DNA of 64,000 nt from Methylobacterium symbioticum (GTDB taxonomy: Bacteria > Pseudomonadota > Alphaproteobacteria > Rhizobiales > Beijerinckiaceae), in NCBI RefSeq assembly GCF_902141845.1, contig NZ_CABFPH010000002.1, positions 1 through 64,000 on the forward strand, in the 5' to 3' direction. The notes under the pieces are model-generated. The model did no database searches and was not told where the DNA came from. It was given only the letters and a program-made list of their open reading frames with translations. How positions within the stretch are numbered: the stretch's first letter is position 1; each line of letters starts with the position of its first letter. Positions 26,477 through 36,032 of the stretch are shown piece after piece. Position numbers and translations under genes: made by a program.

Positions 26477-29203
26477 TCAGGCCGCCTCCTCCCCGCCATC
26501 CTCCTCGCCCTCGATATGCTCCACCGAGACGACCTTCTCGGCCTTGTCGGTGTTGAACACCGTCACGCCCTGCGAGGCGCGGCCGACGATGCGGATGTCG
26601 TCCACCGGCACGCGGATGAGCTGGCCGCCATTGGTGACCAGCATGATCTGGTCGGTGCTCTCCACGGGGAAGGAGGCGACGAGCTTGCCGTTGCGGGCAT
26701 TCACCCGCATCGCCGTGATGCCCTTTCCGCCGCGGTTCGAGGTCCGGTACTCGAAGGAGGATGAGCGCTTGCCGAAGCCGCGCTCCGAGAGCGTCAGCAC
26801 GAATTGCTCGGCGCCGCCCATCTCGGCGTAGCGCTCCGACGAGATCGCGGCGGCGCTCGCCTCCTCGGCCTCGCCGTTCTCCGCGGCTTCGCCCTCGACG
26901 CCGTCGCCGATGACCGCGCGGCGCATCTTCAGATAGCCGGCACGCTCCTCCGGCGTGGCCTCGAAATGGTTGAGGATCGCCATCGAGATGACGCTGTCGC
27001 CGGCGCCGAGATTGATGCCGCGCACGCCCGTCGAGTCGCGGCCCTTGAAGACGCGCACATCCTCCACGGGGAAGCGGATGCACTGACCCTCCGCCGTGGT
27101 CAGCAGGACGTTCTGATCTGGCCGGCAGATCTCGACATGGACGATGTGGTCGCCCGGGTCGAGCTTCATCGCGATCTTGCCGTTGCGGTTCACCTGCACG
27201 AAGTCGGACAGCTTGTTGCGCCGGACATTGCCCGAGGCGGTGGCGAACATCACGTCGAGCGTTTCCCAGGACGCCTCGTCCTCGGGCAGCGGCATGATCG
27301 TGGTGATGCGCTCGCCTTCCTGCTGGAGCTGGAGGATGTTGACCAGCGCCTTGCCGCGGGCGTTCGGCGCGGCGATCGGCAGGCGCCAGACCTTCTCCTT
27401 ATAGGCCTGACCCTGGTCGGAGAAGAACAGCACCGGCGTGTGCGTGTTGGCCACGAACAGCCGCGTGACGAAATCCTCGTCGCGCGTGCTCATCCCGGAG
27501 CGGCCCTTGCCGCCGCGGCGCTGCGACCGATAGGTCGAGAGCGGCACGCGCTTGACGTAGCCGGCATGTGACACGGTCACGACCATGTCCTCGCGGGCGA
27601 TCAGATCCTCGTCCTCGACGCTCGAATCGTAGTCGACGATCTCGGTCTTGCGCGGCGTCGCGAATTGCTCGCGCACCTCGGTCAGTTCCTGCTTCACGAT
27701 CGCCTGAATGCGGGCGCGCGAGCGCAGGATGTCCAGATAATCGGCGATCTCGTCCGCCAGCACCTTGAGCTCGTCGCCGACCTCGTCGCGGCCGAGCGCC
27801 GTCAGCCGCTGCAGGCGCAGGTCCAGGATCGCGCGGGCCTGGGTCTCGGACAGGCGGTAGGTGCCGTCCTCGGCCACCCGGTGGCGCGGGTCGTCCACCA
27901 GCGCGATGAGGGGCGCGATGTCGTGGGCGGGCCAGTCGCGGCCCATCAGCGCCTCGCGGGCCGCGTTCGGGTCCGGCGAGGTGCGGATCAGGCGGATGAC
28001 CTCGTCGATATTGGCGACCGCGATGGCGAGGCCGCACAGGACGTGGGCCCGCTCGCGGGCCTTGCCGAGCAGGAATTTGGTACGCCGGGAGACGACCTCC
28101 TCGCGGAAGTCGTTGAAGGCCTGGAGCAGGTCCTTCAGGTTCATCAGCTCGGGTCGGCCGCCGTTCAGCGCCACCATGTTGCAGCCGAACGAGGTCTGCA
28201 GCGGCGTGTAGCGGTAGAGCTGGTTCAGCACGACGTCGGCCATGGCATCGCGCTTGATCTCGACCACGATGCGCATGCCCGAGCGGTCGGATTCGTCGCG
28301 CAGGTCCGAGATGCCCTCGACGCGCTTCTCCTTCACCAGTTCGGCGATCTTCTCGATCAGCGTCGCCTTGTTCACCTGGAACGGGATCTCGGTGAAGATC
28401 AGCGCCTCGCGCTCCTTGCGCAGCTCCTCCACATGCGAGCGGGCGCGCATGATGATCGAGCCGCGGCCCGTATTGTAGGCCTGCCGGGTGCCGGCGCGGC
28501 CGAGGATGAGGCCGCCGGTCGGGAAGTCCGGGCCGGGGACGATCTCGTTCAATTGCTCGATCGACAGGCCCGGATCGTCGAGGAGCGCCACGCAGGCGTC
28601 GATCAGCTCGCCGAGATTGTGCGGCGGGATATTGGTGGCCATGCCCACCGCGATGCCGCCCGCCCCGTTGACCAGGAGGTTCGGGAAGCGCGCCGGGAGG
28701 ACGCTGGGCTCCTCGCGCGACTCATCGTAGTTGGGCCCGAAATCGACGGTGTTCTTGTCGATATCCGAGAGCAGCGCAATCGCGGGCTTGGCCAGGCGCG
28801 ATTCGGTGTAGCGCATGGCGGCCGGCGGATCGCCGTCGACCGAGCCGAAATTGCCCTGCCCATCGATGAGCATCAGGCGCATGGAGAAGTCCTGCGCCAT
28901 CCGCACCAGGGCGTCGTAGATCGATTGGTCGCCGTGCGGGTGGTAGAGACCGATCACGTCGCCGACGATGCGCGCCGACTTGACGTATTTGCGCTCCGGC
29001 AGGTGCCCTGACTCGAAGGCAGAGTAGAGGATGCGCCGGTGCACCGGCTTCAGGCCGTCGCGCGCGTCCGGCAGAGCGCGGCTCACGATCACGCTCATCG
29101 CGTAATCGAGGTAGGAGCGGCGCATCTCGTCGGTGATGGAGACGGGGCGAATGTCGGTGGCGGGCGGCGGCGCGCCGGCCCCCGGATCGTTTGTCTCGGC
29201 CAA
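26477..29203 (-). CDS. gyrA: DNA gyrase subunit A
   Basis: Breakage-reunion subunit of gyrase, which introduces negative supercoils. The 908-residue protein has the winged-helix and tower domains with catalytic Tyr132 ([12 protein letters not shown]), the [19 protein letters not shown] start and the C-terminal beta-pinwheel with the GyrA-box-like [11 protein letters not shown]. An acidic Glu/Ala-rich insertion (near [18 protein letters not shown]) lies between blades, and the tail ends acidic ([11 protein letters not shown]). In the quinolone-determining loop the sequence is [13 protein letters not shown]: Gln93 stands where E. coli has Ser83, and Asp97 corresponds to Asp87. ATG at 29203. Confidence 0.98.
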   Translation of the reverse strand: MAETNDPGAGAPPPATDIRPVSITDEMRRSYLDYAMSVIVSRALPDARDGLKPVHRRILYSAFESGHLPERKYVKSARIVGDVIGLYHPHGDQSIYDALVRMAQDFSMRLMLIDGQGNFGSVDGDPPAAMRYTESRLAKPAIALLSDIDKNTVDFGPNYDESREEPSVLPARFPNLLVNGAGGIAVGMATNIPPHNLGELIDACVALLDDPGLSIEQLNEIVPGPDFPTGGLILGRAGTRQAYNTGRGSIIMRARSHVEELRKEREALIFTEIPFQVNKATLIEKIAELVKEKRVEGISDLRDESDRSGMRIVVEIKRDAMADVVLNQLYRYTPLQTSFGCNMVALNGGRPELMNLKDLLQAFNDFREEVVSRRTKFLLGKARERAHVLCGLAIAVANIDEVIRLIRTSPDPNAAREALMGRDWPAHDIAPLIALVDDPRHRVAEDGTYRLSETQARAILDLRLQRLTALGRDEVGDELKVLADEIADYLDILRSRARIQAIVKQELTEVREQFATPRKTEIVDYDSSVEDEDLIAREDMVVTVSHAGYVKRVPLSTYRSQRRGGKGRSGMSTRDEDFVTRLFVANTHTPVLFFSDQGQAYKEKVWRLPIAAPNARGKALVNILQLQQEGERITTIMPLPEDEASWETLDVMFATASGNVRRNKLSDFVQVNRNGKIAMKLDPGDHIVHVEICRPDQNVLLTTAEGQCIRFPVEDVRVFKGRDSTGVRGINLGAGDSVISMAILNHFEATPEERAGYLKMRRAVIGDGVEGEAAENGEAEEASAAAISSERYAEMGGAEQFVLTLSERGFGKRSSSFEYRTSNRGGKGITAMRVNARNGKLVASFPVESTDQIMLVTNGGQLIRVPVDDIRIVGRASQGVTVFNTDKAEKVVSVEHIEGEEDGGEEAA

Positions 29204-29340
29204 GGCTACCTGTCCAGAACGCGGGGCGCGCGCAGGGTCGCACCCCTCGGGATCGCGTCGCGCCCATCCGAGCGCGCGGGAAAATCCATGATATCAAGTG
29301 GTTAATTAATGATCACGACGGCCCCGCGCAAGGCTCCGCG

Positions 29341-29637
29341 TCAGGCCGCAAGCGCCATCGGCTCAGCCTTCGGGGCCTTTCGGAGACCGAGGAAATCCTC
29401 GACCGCGCCCAGATCGGAAAAGCTCATGAATTCCGGTCGCAGCGGGGCCGGCAACCCCTCGAAGGTGAGCCCGGGGAAGGCGTCCGGATGGGGGTAGAGC
29501 TGCCAGGGCGCGCCCGGCTCGGCCGGCTGGAACAGCATCGCGACCTTGCGGCGGCCGAGCCGCACCAGCCGGGTCGGGCTGTAGCTCAGCGTCTCGATCA
29601 CGTAGGTCTCCTGACGGCGGTCGTTGGTACGGCGCAT
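29341..29637 (-). CDS. Small hypothetical protein
   Basis: A 98-residue protein starting MRRTNDRRQETYVIETLSYS with AAGGAG 5 nt upstream. It has a short beta-rich region (TRLVRLGRRKVAMLFQP) followed by a Pro-rich segment and a helical end (DLGAVEDFLGLRKAP). No family recognised. It follows the recombination-like gene upstream at a 92-nt gap and may share its transcript. Presence of a good ribosome site and codon usage like its neighbours support a real gene. Confidence 0.7.
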   Translation of the reverse strand: MRRTNDRRQETYVIETLSYSPTRLVRLGRRKVAMLFQPAEPGAPWQLYPHPDAFPGLTFEGLPAPLRPEFMSFSDLGAVEDFLGLRKAPKAEPMALAA

Positions 29638-29729
29638 CGAAGGCTCCTTCGGATGGTGCGGCGCGAGGGCCGCGGCTGTCATCGGTCCGCCCGGCCCCTC
29701 AGGAGGGGGCCGCAGGCTGGCGTGGTAAT

Positions 29730-30404
29730 TCAAGCGGCGCGGCGGCGGCCCTTTGTCCCGGGCCAGCCGAGCGCCACGAGGCGGGCCTTGGCGTAGTCGC
29801 GCACCTCGTCGCGGGTGCCCTGGGGCATGCCGGCCAGGATCTGCTGCGTCTCGCCGGCCAGCATCAGATCGGTGACGGCGTTGATCGTGTCCGCGGCGTC
29901 GATCGCCCGCTTCAGATCGGCCTCGGCCTCCGTCACCTCGTCGAAGGGCGGCGCATCGAAATCCTCGCTCACGGCCTGGACCTCGGCGAGGCGGCCGCCG
30001 CGGAACTCGTCGGCCTCCTCCTCCGAATAGACCAGCCCGTGCAGCTCGATCAGCTTGAGGATGACGCGGTCCTTCGCCCGCTTCTCGGCCATCGCGTAGA
30101 CATAGGCCGCCTGCTTGCCCGAGACGCGGTAGTTCACGTTCACCAGCGCCTCGCCGATCGACCACTCGACCCGCTCGGCGCCGGCCTTGGCGCCCGGCAG
30201 GTGGCCGGTGACGAGCAGCACGGCCTCGTCGCGCTCGGAGCGGATGATCGTCGGCGGCTCGAAGCGGATGCCGGCCTGCGCGGCGATGCGCTCCAGGGTC
30301 TTGTGATAGATCACCGCCGTGCCCTGGACCCGCCAGACATTGCCGGCGAAAGGCTCGCCGTAGCGGATGAGGGTGTCGGCGATCTGCTTGTCGGCGGTTC
30401 GCAT
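29730..30404 (-). CDS. Conserved hypothetical protein, possible nucleic-acid-related
   Basis: A 224-residue cytoplasmic protein. Distinct stretches are IADTLIRYGEPFAGNVWRVQ, ALVNVNYRVSGKQAAYVYAM followed by AEKRAKDRVILKLIELHGLV, then EEEADEFRGG and a helical tail. The segment AAYVYAMAEKRAKDRVI resembles the late helix of phage-type single-strand annealing/helper proteins, where charged residues lie before an Ala/Leu-rich helix, but the match is loose. ATG at 30404 has GAGG upstream; a GTG at 30413 overlaps that site. No phage genes are nearby. Function is not assigned. Confidence 0.75.
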   Translation of the reverse strand: MRTADKQIADTLIRYGEPFAGNVWRVQGTAVIYHKTLERIAAQAGIRFEPPTIIRSERDEAVLLVTGHLPGAKAGAERVEWSIGEALVNVNYRVSGKQAAYVYAMAEKRAKDRVILKLIELHGLVYSEEEADEFRGGRLAEVQAVSEDFDAPPFDEVTEAEADLKRAIDAADTINAVTDLMLAGETQQILAGMPQGTRDEVRDYAKARLVALGWPGTKGRRRAA

Positions 30405-30822
30405 GCGCTGCACCTCGCGGCTTGGCCAAGCCCGCGAGCTTGACCATTCGTTCGTGTTTTGTTCTCACCTATATGCGGAGTTTTCCACAGGCTCGCAAGG
30501 GCGCGGCGCGCGCGAATTTCGGTGCATGCGCCGCACCCCTCCCCCGTTGCGGGACCGGGGACCGGCCTTCCGGACGAGGCGGGGAGCCCCTCTCCCGTGC
30601 GGGAGAGGGACAGGGTGAGGGTCGAGAACTCTCAGGAAAGGGCGGAGCCGGAGCCGCTTCGCTGGCGCGACCTCTCCGGACAATTCTCATCCCTCGCCCC
30701 AACCCTCTCCCGAACGGGAGAGGGAGCCTGTCGCGGATCCTGCGCGAGGCCGGAAGAGGATCCCCTCTCTCCAGTCGCGCTTCGGGCGCCACCCTCCTCC
30801 GCAGCAGAGACGGAGCCTCGCC
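30405..30822. repeat. Intergenic region with two or more REP-type palindromes
   Basis: About 420 nt without genes. Two clear inverted repeats are CCTCTCCC-GTGC-GGGAGAGG at 30589-30608 and CCCTCTCCCG-AA-CGGGAGAGGG at 30703-30724. They are separated by about 100 nt of spacer and embedded in sequence rich in CCCTC and GAGGG words. This resembles arrays of REP-type elements between genes. The region separates the 3' end of the pimF-like gene from the start of the hypothetical gene. Confidence 0.7.
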
Positions 30823-32913
30823 TCAGCCCTTGCGGCGTGCCTTGTCGAACGCTGAGAAGCTGCCGCCCTCGGCGGCGAGCGTCGCGAGGAGCGGCGCCGG
30901 CGTGAAATCCGGCCCGTGCTCGGCCTCGAGGGCGCGCAGGCGCTCGACGATCCGGGCGAGGCCGATCCCGTCTGCCCAATGCATCGGGCCTCCGCTATAG
31001 ACCGGCCAGCCGTAACCGTTGATCCAGACGATATCGATGTCGGAGGCGCGCAGGGCCTTGCCCTCGTCGAGGATCTTCGCGCCCTCGTTGACCATCGGGT
31101 AGAGGCAGCGCTCCCGGATCTCCTCATCGGAGATCTCCCGCTGCGTCACGCCCTGGCGCGCGGCGACCGCGCGGATCACGGCCTCCACCTCCGCCGAGGG
31201 CGTGGCCTTGCGGGCCTCGTCGTAGTCGTAGAAGCCCCTGCCCGTCTTCTGGCCGCGGCGGTCGCGCTCGCACAGGATCTCGCGCACGGTCTCACCCTTC
31301 GAGGTCTCGCGCGACCAGCCGAGGTCGAGCCCGGCGAGGTCGATCATGGCGAAGGGGCCCATCGGCAGACCGAGATCAGTGATGACGCGATCGACCTGTT
31401 GGGGTGTCGCGCCCTCCAGCACCAGGCGGTTCGCCTGGGCCTGGCGCTGGGCGAGAATCCGGTTGCCGATGAAGCCGTGGCAGACGCCTGCCAACACCGC
31501 GATCTTGCCGATACGGCGGCCAAGCGCCATCGCGGTGGCGACCACGGCAGGCGCGGTCTTCGCGCCGCGCACCACTTCGAGGAGCCGCATCACGTTGGCC
31601 GGCGAGAAGAAGTGCAGGCCGAGCACGCGCTCGGGCCGGGCGGTCGCGGCGGCGATGGCGTCGATATCGAGATAACTCGTGTTCGAGGCGAGGATCGCCT
31701 CTGCCTTCACGATCCGGTCGAGCCGGCCGAAGATCTCTCGCTTGAGGTCGAGATTCTCGAAGGCCGCCTCGATGACGAGGTCGCAGTCGGCCAGCGCCTC
31801 GACGTCGAGGCCCGGCGCGAGGAGGCCCATCCGGGTCTCCACGTCGGTGGCGCTGATCCGGCCCTTCCGAGCGGTGCCCTCGTAGTTGCGGCGGATGGTC
31901 GCGAGGCCGCGCTCCAGGGCCTCCGCCTTCGCCTCGACGATGCGCACCGGAATGCCCGCGTTGAGGAAGTTCATGGCGATGCCGCCGCCCATCGTGCCGG
32001 CGCCGATGATGCCGACCCGGGTGATGGGCAGGAGCGGCAGGTCGGCCGGCAGATCCGGGATCTTGGCGGCTTCGCGCTCGGCGAAGAAGACATGGCGCTG
32101 CGCGATCGACTGGGCGCCCGCCACGAGACGCAGGAAGGTCTCGCGCTCGAAGGCGAGCCCCTGCTCGAAGGGCATGGTGCAGGCCGCCCGGACGCAGGCG
32201 ATGCAGGCCTCCGGCGCCTCGAAGCCGCGGAACCGCTTGGCGTTCTCCGCCCGGAAAGCATCGAACAAGCCCGGGTCGTCGCGGCCCTCGGCGAGCCTGT
32301 CGTCGCGGTCACGGATCCTTGGAGAGGGCCGGCCCTCGGCGATCAGGCGCTCGGCGAAGGCGATCGCATCGGCAACGAGACGATCCTCGGCGGTCAGCGC
32401 GTCCACGAGCCCCGTCTCCAAGGCCGCCCTGGCGCCGACCGGGTTGCCCGAGGTGATGATCTCCAAGGCCTTCCGCGGCCCGACCACGCGCGGGAGGCGC
32501 TGCGTGCCGCCCGCGCCCGGCACGATGCCGAGCTTGACCTCGGGCAGGCCGATCCTGGCCGAGGGCGTCGCCACGCGATGGTGGCAGGCGAGCGCGAGCT
32601 CCGTGCCCCCGCCCAGCGCCTGCCCGTGGATCGCGGCGATCACGGGTTTGGCCGAGCCCTCGACCGCGGCGTTGAGCCCGTTGAGGTCGATGCCCTGTGG
32701 CGGCCGGCCGAATTCGGTGATGTCGGCGCCCCCGCAGAACAGTTTGCCGGCCCCGGTGAGCACGATGGCCGAGACCTCCGGGTCGGAGCCGGCCTCCGCG
32801 ATGCGCCGCGCCAGGCTCTCGCGGAGGCTCGCGCCCAGCGCGTTCACCGGCGGGGTCGCCAGGGTGATCACCGCCACCCGGCCCTCACGGCGCATCTCGG
32901 TTCTGTCGCTCAT
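30823..32913 (-). CDS. pimF: Fused enoyl-CoA hydratase / 3-hydroxyacyl-CoA dehydrogenase, PimF-like
   Basis: Bifunctional beta-oxidation enzyme (696 residues). The N-terminal crotonase domain has GQALGGGTELALACHHRVAT and IGLPEVKLGIVPGAGGTQRLP with both catalytic Glu residues. The dehydrogenase domain starts near 295 with GIIGAGTMGGGIAMNFLNAG (NAD site) and has LHFFSPANVMRLLEVV with the catalytic His. A second C-terminal HAD domain ends the protein. ATG at 32913; the CoA-transferase gene lies 34 nt upstream on the same strand. Position opposite pimABCD-like genes and domain order match PimF of Rhodopseudomonas pimeloyl-CoA breakdown. A general FadJ role cannot be excluded. Confidence 0.9.
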   Translation of the reverse strand: MSDRTEMRREGRVAVITLATPPVNALGASLRESLARRIAEAGSDPEVSAIVLTGAGKLFCGGADITEFGRPPQGIDLNGLNAAVEGSAKPVIAAIHGQALGGGTELALACHHRVATPSARIGLPEVKLGIVPGAGGTQRLPRVVGPRKALEIITSGNPVGARAALETGLVDALTAEDRLVADAIAFAERLIAEGRPSPRIRDRDDRLAEGRDDPGLFDAFRAENAKRFRGFEAPEACIACVRAACTMPFEQGLAFERETFLRLVAGAQSIAQRHVFFAEREAAKIPDLPADLPLLPITRVGIIGAGTMGGGIAMNFLNAGIPVRIVEAKAEALERGLATIRRNYEGTARKGRISATDVETRMGLLAPGLDVEALADCDLVIEAAFENLDLKREIFGRLDRIVKAEAILASNTSYLDIDAIAAATARPERVLGLHFFSPANVMRLLEVVRGAKTAPAVVATAMALGRRIGKIAVLAGVCHGFIGNRILAQRQAQANRLVLEGATPQQVDRVITDLGLPMGPFAMIDLAGLDLGWSRETSKGETVREILCERDRRGQKTGRGFYDYDEARKATPSAEVEAVIRAVAARQGVTQREISDEEIRERCLYPMVNEGAKILDEGKALRASDIDIVWINGYGWPVYSGGPMHWADGIGLARIVERLRALEAEHGPDFTPAPLLATLAAEGGSFSAFDKARRKG

Positions 32914-32947
32914 GCGTTGTCCTCGCAGGTCTGGAAGGGGGATCCGG

Positions 32948-34138
32948 TCAGGCCACCACGCCACGCGCGCGCAGCGCACCGATCCGCGCCGCGTCGAGGC
33001 CGATCTCGGCCAGGACCGCCTCCGTGTCGGCGCCGAGGCGCGGCGGCGTGCGGCGCACCGGCGGGCGGGCGCCGTCGAGGCGGTAGGGTGGGGCCAGGAC
33101 CGGGGCAGGTCCGTCGTGGAGCATGCCGGCCTCGGCGGTGCGCGGCGAGCGCAGGGCCTCGTGCAGGCCCAGCACCTCGCCGCAGGGGATGCCGGCCGCC
33201 TGGAGATCGGCGATGAGCTGCGCCCGCGGGCGCCGCGCCAGCTCCGCCTCGATCACGGGTCCGAGCGTCTCGCGCAGGCGTGAGCGGCCGAGATTGGTCG
33301 CATAGTCCGGATTCTCGGCAAGCTCCGGCCGGCCGATCACCGCGCAGAAGCGGCGGTACTGCGCGTTGTTGCCGACCGTGATGACGAGGGGGCCGTCCGC
33401 CGCCTCGAACACGCCGTAGGGCACGATCGCCGGGTGGGCGTTGCCGACGCGGGCCGGATCCTGCCCGAGCGCCAGCGCGCCGAGCCCGACATAGGAGGTG
33501 AGGCTGAGCCCGGAATCGTAGAGCGCCATCTCGACATGGCGCCCCCGCCCCGTCCGCTCGCGGGCATAGAGCGCGGCGAGCACGGCCTGCGCGGCGTATT
33601 GCCCGGTGAAGAGGTCGACCGCGGCGACGCCGAACTTCAAGGGCGGGTCCTCGGCGCGGCCGTTCATGGCCATCAGGCCGGATTCGCCCTGCACCACGAG
33701 GTCGTAGCCCGGCCGCTCGGCTTCCGGACCGTCCCCGACATAGCCCGCCACCGAGCAGTAGATCAGCCGCGGGTTCTCGGCCGAGAGCCGCTCGTAGCCG
33801 AGGCCGAGCCGGTCGGCCCCGCCCCGCTTGAAGTTCTGGATCAGCACGTCGGCGCGGGCGGCGAGGTCGCGCGCGATGGCCGCGCCCTCCTCGCTCGCGA
33901 GGTCCAGGCCGAGCGAGCGCTTGTTGCGGTTCACGCTGTCGAAATAGGTGGTGCCGCCCGCCCCCGTCGGCACGCCCCAGTCCCGGGTGTCGTCGCCGCG
34001 CTCGGGATGCTCGACCTTGATCACCGCGGCGCCGAGATCGCCCAGGACCTGCGCGCACCACGGGCCCGCCAGGACCCGCGAGAGATCGAGCACGCGCACG
34101 CCCTCAAGCGGCAGGTCGGCACCGGCTTGCGCCGTCAT
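32948..34138 (-). CDS. Class III CoA-transferase (CaiB/BaiF family)
   Basis: Transfers CoA between acyl-CoA and a free acid. The 396-residue protein has the family start LEGVRVLDLSRVLAGPWC, NRNKRSLGLDL and PGYDLVVQGESGL, with catalytic Asp175 in KFGVAAVDLFTGQYA. GAGAGGAAG precedes the ATG at 34138. It is the first gene of the minus-strand arm and shares a divergent promoter region with the dicarboxylate CoA ligase, so the pathway may activate acids both by ligation and by CoA transfer (for example from succinyl- or glutaryl-type donors). The exact substrate is inference. Confidence 0.93.
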   Translation of the reverse strand: MTAQAGADLPLEGVRVLDLSRVLAGPWCAQVLGDLGAAVIKVEHPERGDDTRDWGVPTGAGGTTYFDSVNRNKRSLGLDLASEEGAAIARDLAARADVLIQNFKRGGADRLGLGYERLSAENPRLIYCSVAGYVGDGPEAERPGYDLVVQGESGLMAMNGRAEDPPLKFGVAAVDLFTGQYAAQAVLAALYARERTGRGRHVEMALYDSGLSLTSYVGLGALALGQDPARVGNAHPAIVPYGVFEAADGPLVITVGNNAQYRRFCAVIGRPELAENPDYATNLGRSRLRETLGPVIEAELARRPRAQLIADLQAAGIPCGEVLGLHEALRSPRTAEAGMLHDGPAPVLAPPYRLDGARPPVRRTPPRLGADTEAVLAEIGLDAARIGALRARGVVA

Positions 34139-34173
34139 CGCTTCCTCTCCTGACTCGTCCGTGACACGGCCGA

Positions 34174-34197
34174 TACCGCATTTTCGAAAATACGGTA
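34174..34197. promoter_or_regulatory. Near-perfect 24-nt palindrome in the divergent pim promoter region
   Basis: Centred on the C/G at 34185-34186, the two 12-nt arms match at 11 positions; the core is ATTTTCGAAAAT and the outer arms read TACCG and CGGTA. It lies between the two divergent start codons and just upstream of the -35 box of the plus-strand arm. A smaller repeat, TCGAA-TT-TTCGA, overlaps the -10 area at 34231-34242. This has the shape of an operator for a dimeric regulator (TetR or GntR type). No adjacent regulator gene exists in the cluster. Confidence 0.7.
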
Positions 34198-34204
34198 CGG
34201 TCCG

Positions 34205-34234
34205 TTGACAGGCGTTTGCCCGAGCACATATCGA
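34205..34234 (+). promoter_or_regulatory. Putative sigma-70 promoter of the pimABCD-like genes
   Basis: TTGACA at 34205-34210 is followed after 17-18 nt by ATATCG/TATCGA at 34228-34234, a credible -35/-10 pair about 70 nt before the ligase start. It is flanked by the palindrome at 34174-34197 and overlapped by a TCGAA/TTCGA repeat, consistent with repression. Prediction from sequence only. Confidence 0.5.
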
Positions 34235-34304
34235 ATTTTCGAAGCCGGAGATAGCGGCCCGTCCGAGGTCGCGCTCCGAGGCCGCAAGGGAGGCTGGCCG
34301 AGCG

Positions 34305-36032
34305 ATGGATGCAGCGCGCGAACGTGCGGCGAGCCCGGAGTCGCGGCCGATCTGGCGGCAGCATTTCCCGGATTCCTGCCGCTGGGACGGCGAGATCGAG
34401 CGCGTCACCGTCCCGGATCTGCTGGCGCGTGGTCTCGCCCGAGCGCGGGGCCCCCTCTTCGACTTCCGCGGCCGGGCGATCGGCTTCCCCGAATTCGCTG
34501 CGCGGGTTGAGCGGCTTGCCGCCGGGTTGATCGCGGCGGGGTTCGTGCCCGGAACGGTCATCGGCCTGCACCTGCCGAACACGCCCTTCCACCCGGTCGC
34601 CTTCTTCGCTGCGGCCCGGGCCGGGCTGACCGTGGTGCATCTCTCGGGCCTCGACGCGCCGCGCGAGCTCGCTCACAAGCTCGCGACCACGCGGGCCCGG
34701 GCCCTCGTGACCACCAACCTGCCGGGCTTCCTGCCCGTCGCCCTCGGGCTCCTCGACGCAGGACAGGTCGAGCGCCTCTTTGTGGGCGACGATGCCGAAT
34801 GGGGGCCCTCCGCCGTCGCCGCGCCGCTGCCGATCCCGGACAGGTCCGGCGTGATCCCGCTCGCCGCGCTCGAGGCGGATCCGCCGGAGGCGTGGCCGGA
34901 GCGCGCGCCCGGCGACGTGATGCTGCTGCAATTCACCGGCGGCACCACCGGCCTGCCGAAGGCCGCGATGCTGACCCATGCGAACCTGACGGCGGCGGCC
35001 TCGATGTACCGCCTCTGGTGCGACGACGGCGACGATGACGCGGTCTCGGCGCGGGTGATCTGCGTGCTGCCCCTGTTCCACATCTACGCTCTGACCACCG
35101 TGCTCCTGCGCTGCGTCCGGGCGGGCAACACCATCCTCCTGCGCCAGCGCTTCGATCCGGCCGAGATCGTGGAGGATATCGCGGTGCGCCGCGCCACCGC
35201 CTTCCCCGGCGTGCCGACCATGTGGATCGCGCTCCTCAACCGGCCGGGCATCGAGCAGGTCGATTTTTCTTCCCTGCGTTCCTGCATGAGCGGGGGCGCG
35301 CCCCTCGCCTTCGAGGTGATGAACCGGCTGACGCGGCTGATGGGCGTGCGCCTCTCGGTCGGATGGGGCATGACCGAGACGGCGCCGGCCGGCACGCGCC
35401 TGCCGAAGGGTGCGGAGCTGCGCCCCGGCGTGATCGGCATCCCGCTGCCGGGCGTGGCCATGCGGATCGTCTCCCTCGACGATCCCGGCCGCGCGCTCCC
35501 CACGGGCGAGACCGGCGAGATCGCCATCCGCGGGCCCAACGTCTTCGCCGGCTATTTCGAGAAGCCGGAGGAATCCCGGGCCGCCTTCCGCGACGGCTGG
35601 TTCCTGACGGGCGATCTCGGCCGGGTGGATGCGCGCGGCGTGTTCGAGATCGTCGACCGGCGCAAGAACATGATCATTTCCGGCGGCTTCAACGTCTATC
35701 CGGTGCAGATCGAGAGCGCGATCTACGAGCATCCGGACGTGGCCGAGGTCATCGTCATCGGCGTGCCCGACGCCTATCGGGGTCAGGCCGCCAAGGCCTT
35801 CGTCACCCTCAAGACGGGAGCCGAACCCTTCACGCTCGACTCCCTGCAGGACTTCCTCGGCAGCCGGATCGGCCGGCACGAGATTCCCCGCGCCCTCGAG
35901 TTCCGAGAGGCGCTGCCGCGCAGCCCGGCCGGCAAGCTGCTCGCCAGCGTGCTCGTCGCAGAGGAGGCGGCCAAGGAAGCGGTGAGGGAAGCCTCGGGGC
36001 ACGCCGCGAGAACCGGACAGGACGCACCATGA
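34305..36032 (+). CDS. pimA: Dicarboxylate/fatty-acid CoA ligase, PimA-like
   Basis: AMP-forming acyl-CoA synthetase of 575 residues. It has the P-loop-like [19 protein letters not shown], the [10 protein letters not shown] acyl/adenylate motif, the hinge-side [13 protein letters not shown] and the late catalytic Lys region [11 protein letters not shown] at 34305 with GGGAGG upstream. It heads an operon whose next gene overlaps by 4 nt. Gene order with thiolase and two acyl-CoA dehydrogenases matches the pim operon that activates pimelate and other dicarboxylic acids in Rhodopseudomonas. Medium- or long-chain monocarboxylic acids remain possible substrates. Confidence 0.9.
   Translation: MDAARERAASPESRPIWRQHFPDSCRWDGEIERVTVPDLLARGLARARGPLFDFRGRAIGFPEFAARVERLAAGLIAAGFVPGTVIGLHLPNTPFHPVAFFAAARAGLTVVHLSGLDAPRELAHKLATTRARALVTTNLPGFLPVALGLLDAGQVERLFVGDDAEWGPSAVAAPLPIPDRSGVIPLAALEADPPEAWPERAPGDVMLLQFTGGTTGLPKAAMLTHANLTAAASMYRLWCDDGDDDAVSARVICVLPLFHIYALTTVLLRCVRAGNTILLRQRFDPAEIVEDIAVRRATAFPGVPTMWIALLNRPGIEQVDFSSLRSCMSGGAPLAFEVMNRLTRLMGVRLSVGWGMTETAPAGTRLPKGAELRPGVIGIPLPGVAMRIVSLDDPGRALPTGETGEIAIRGPNVFAGYFEKPEESRAAFRDGWFLTGDLGRVDARGVFEIVDRRKNMIISGGFNVYPVQIESAIYEHPDVAEVIVIGVPDAYRGQAAKAFVTLKTGAEPFTLDSLQDFLGSRIGRHEIPRALEFREALPRSPAGKLLASVLVAEEAAKEAVREASGHAARTGQDAP

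Noticed and set aside
27665..29011. 450-codon plus-strand frame opposite gyrA
   Set aside because: GC-rich codon bias in gyrA leaves the complementary frame open. The protein has no recognisable domain and gyrA is certain.
26477..29203. Possible fused or duplicated gyrA because of the acidic insertion
   Set aside because: The frame is continuous and motifs appear once and in normal order; the insertion is a loop between blades.
30405..30822. Possible CRISPR array because of spaced similar repeats
   Set aside because: Repeats are palindromic, unequal in length and only two are strong; there are no regular spacers or cas genes.
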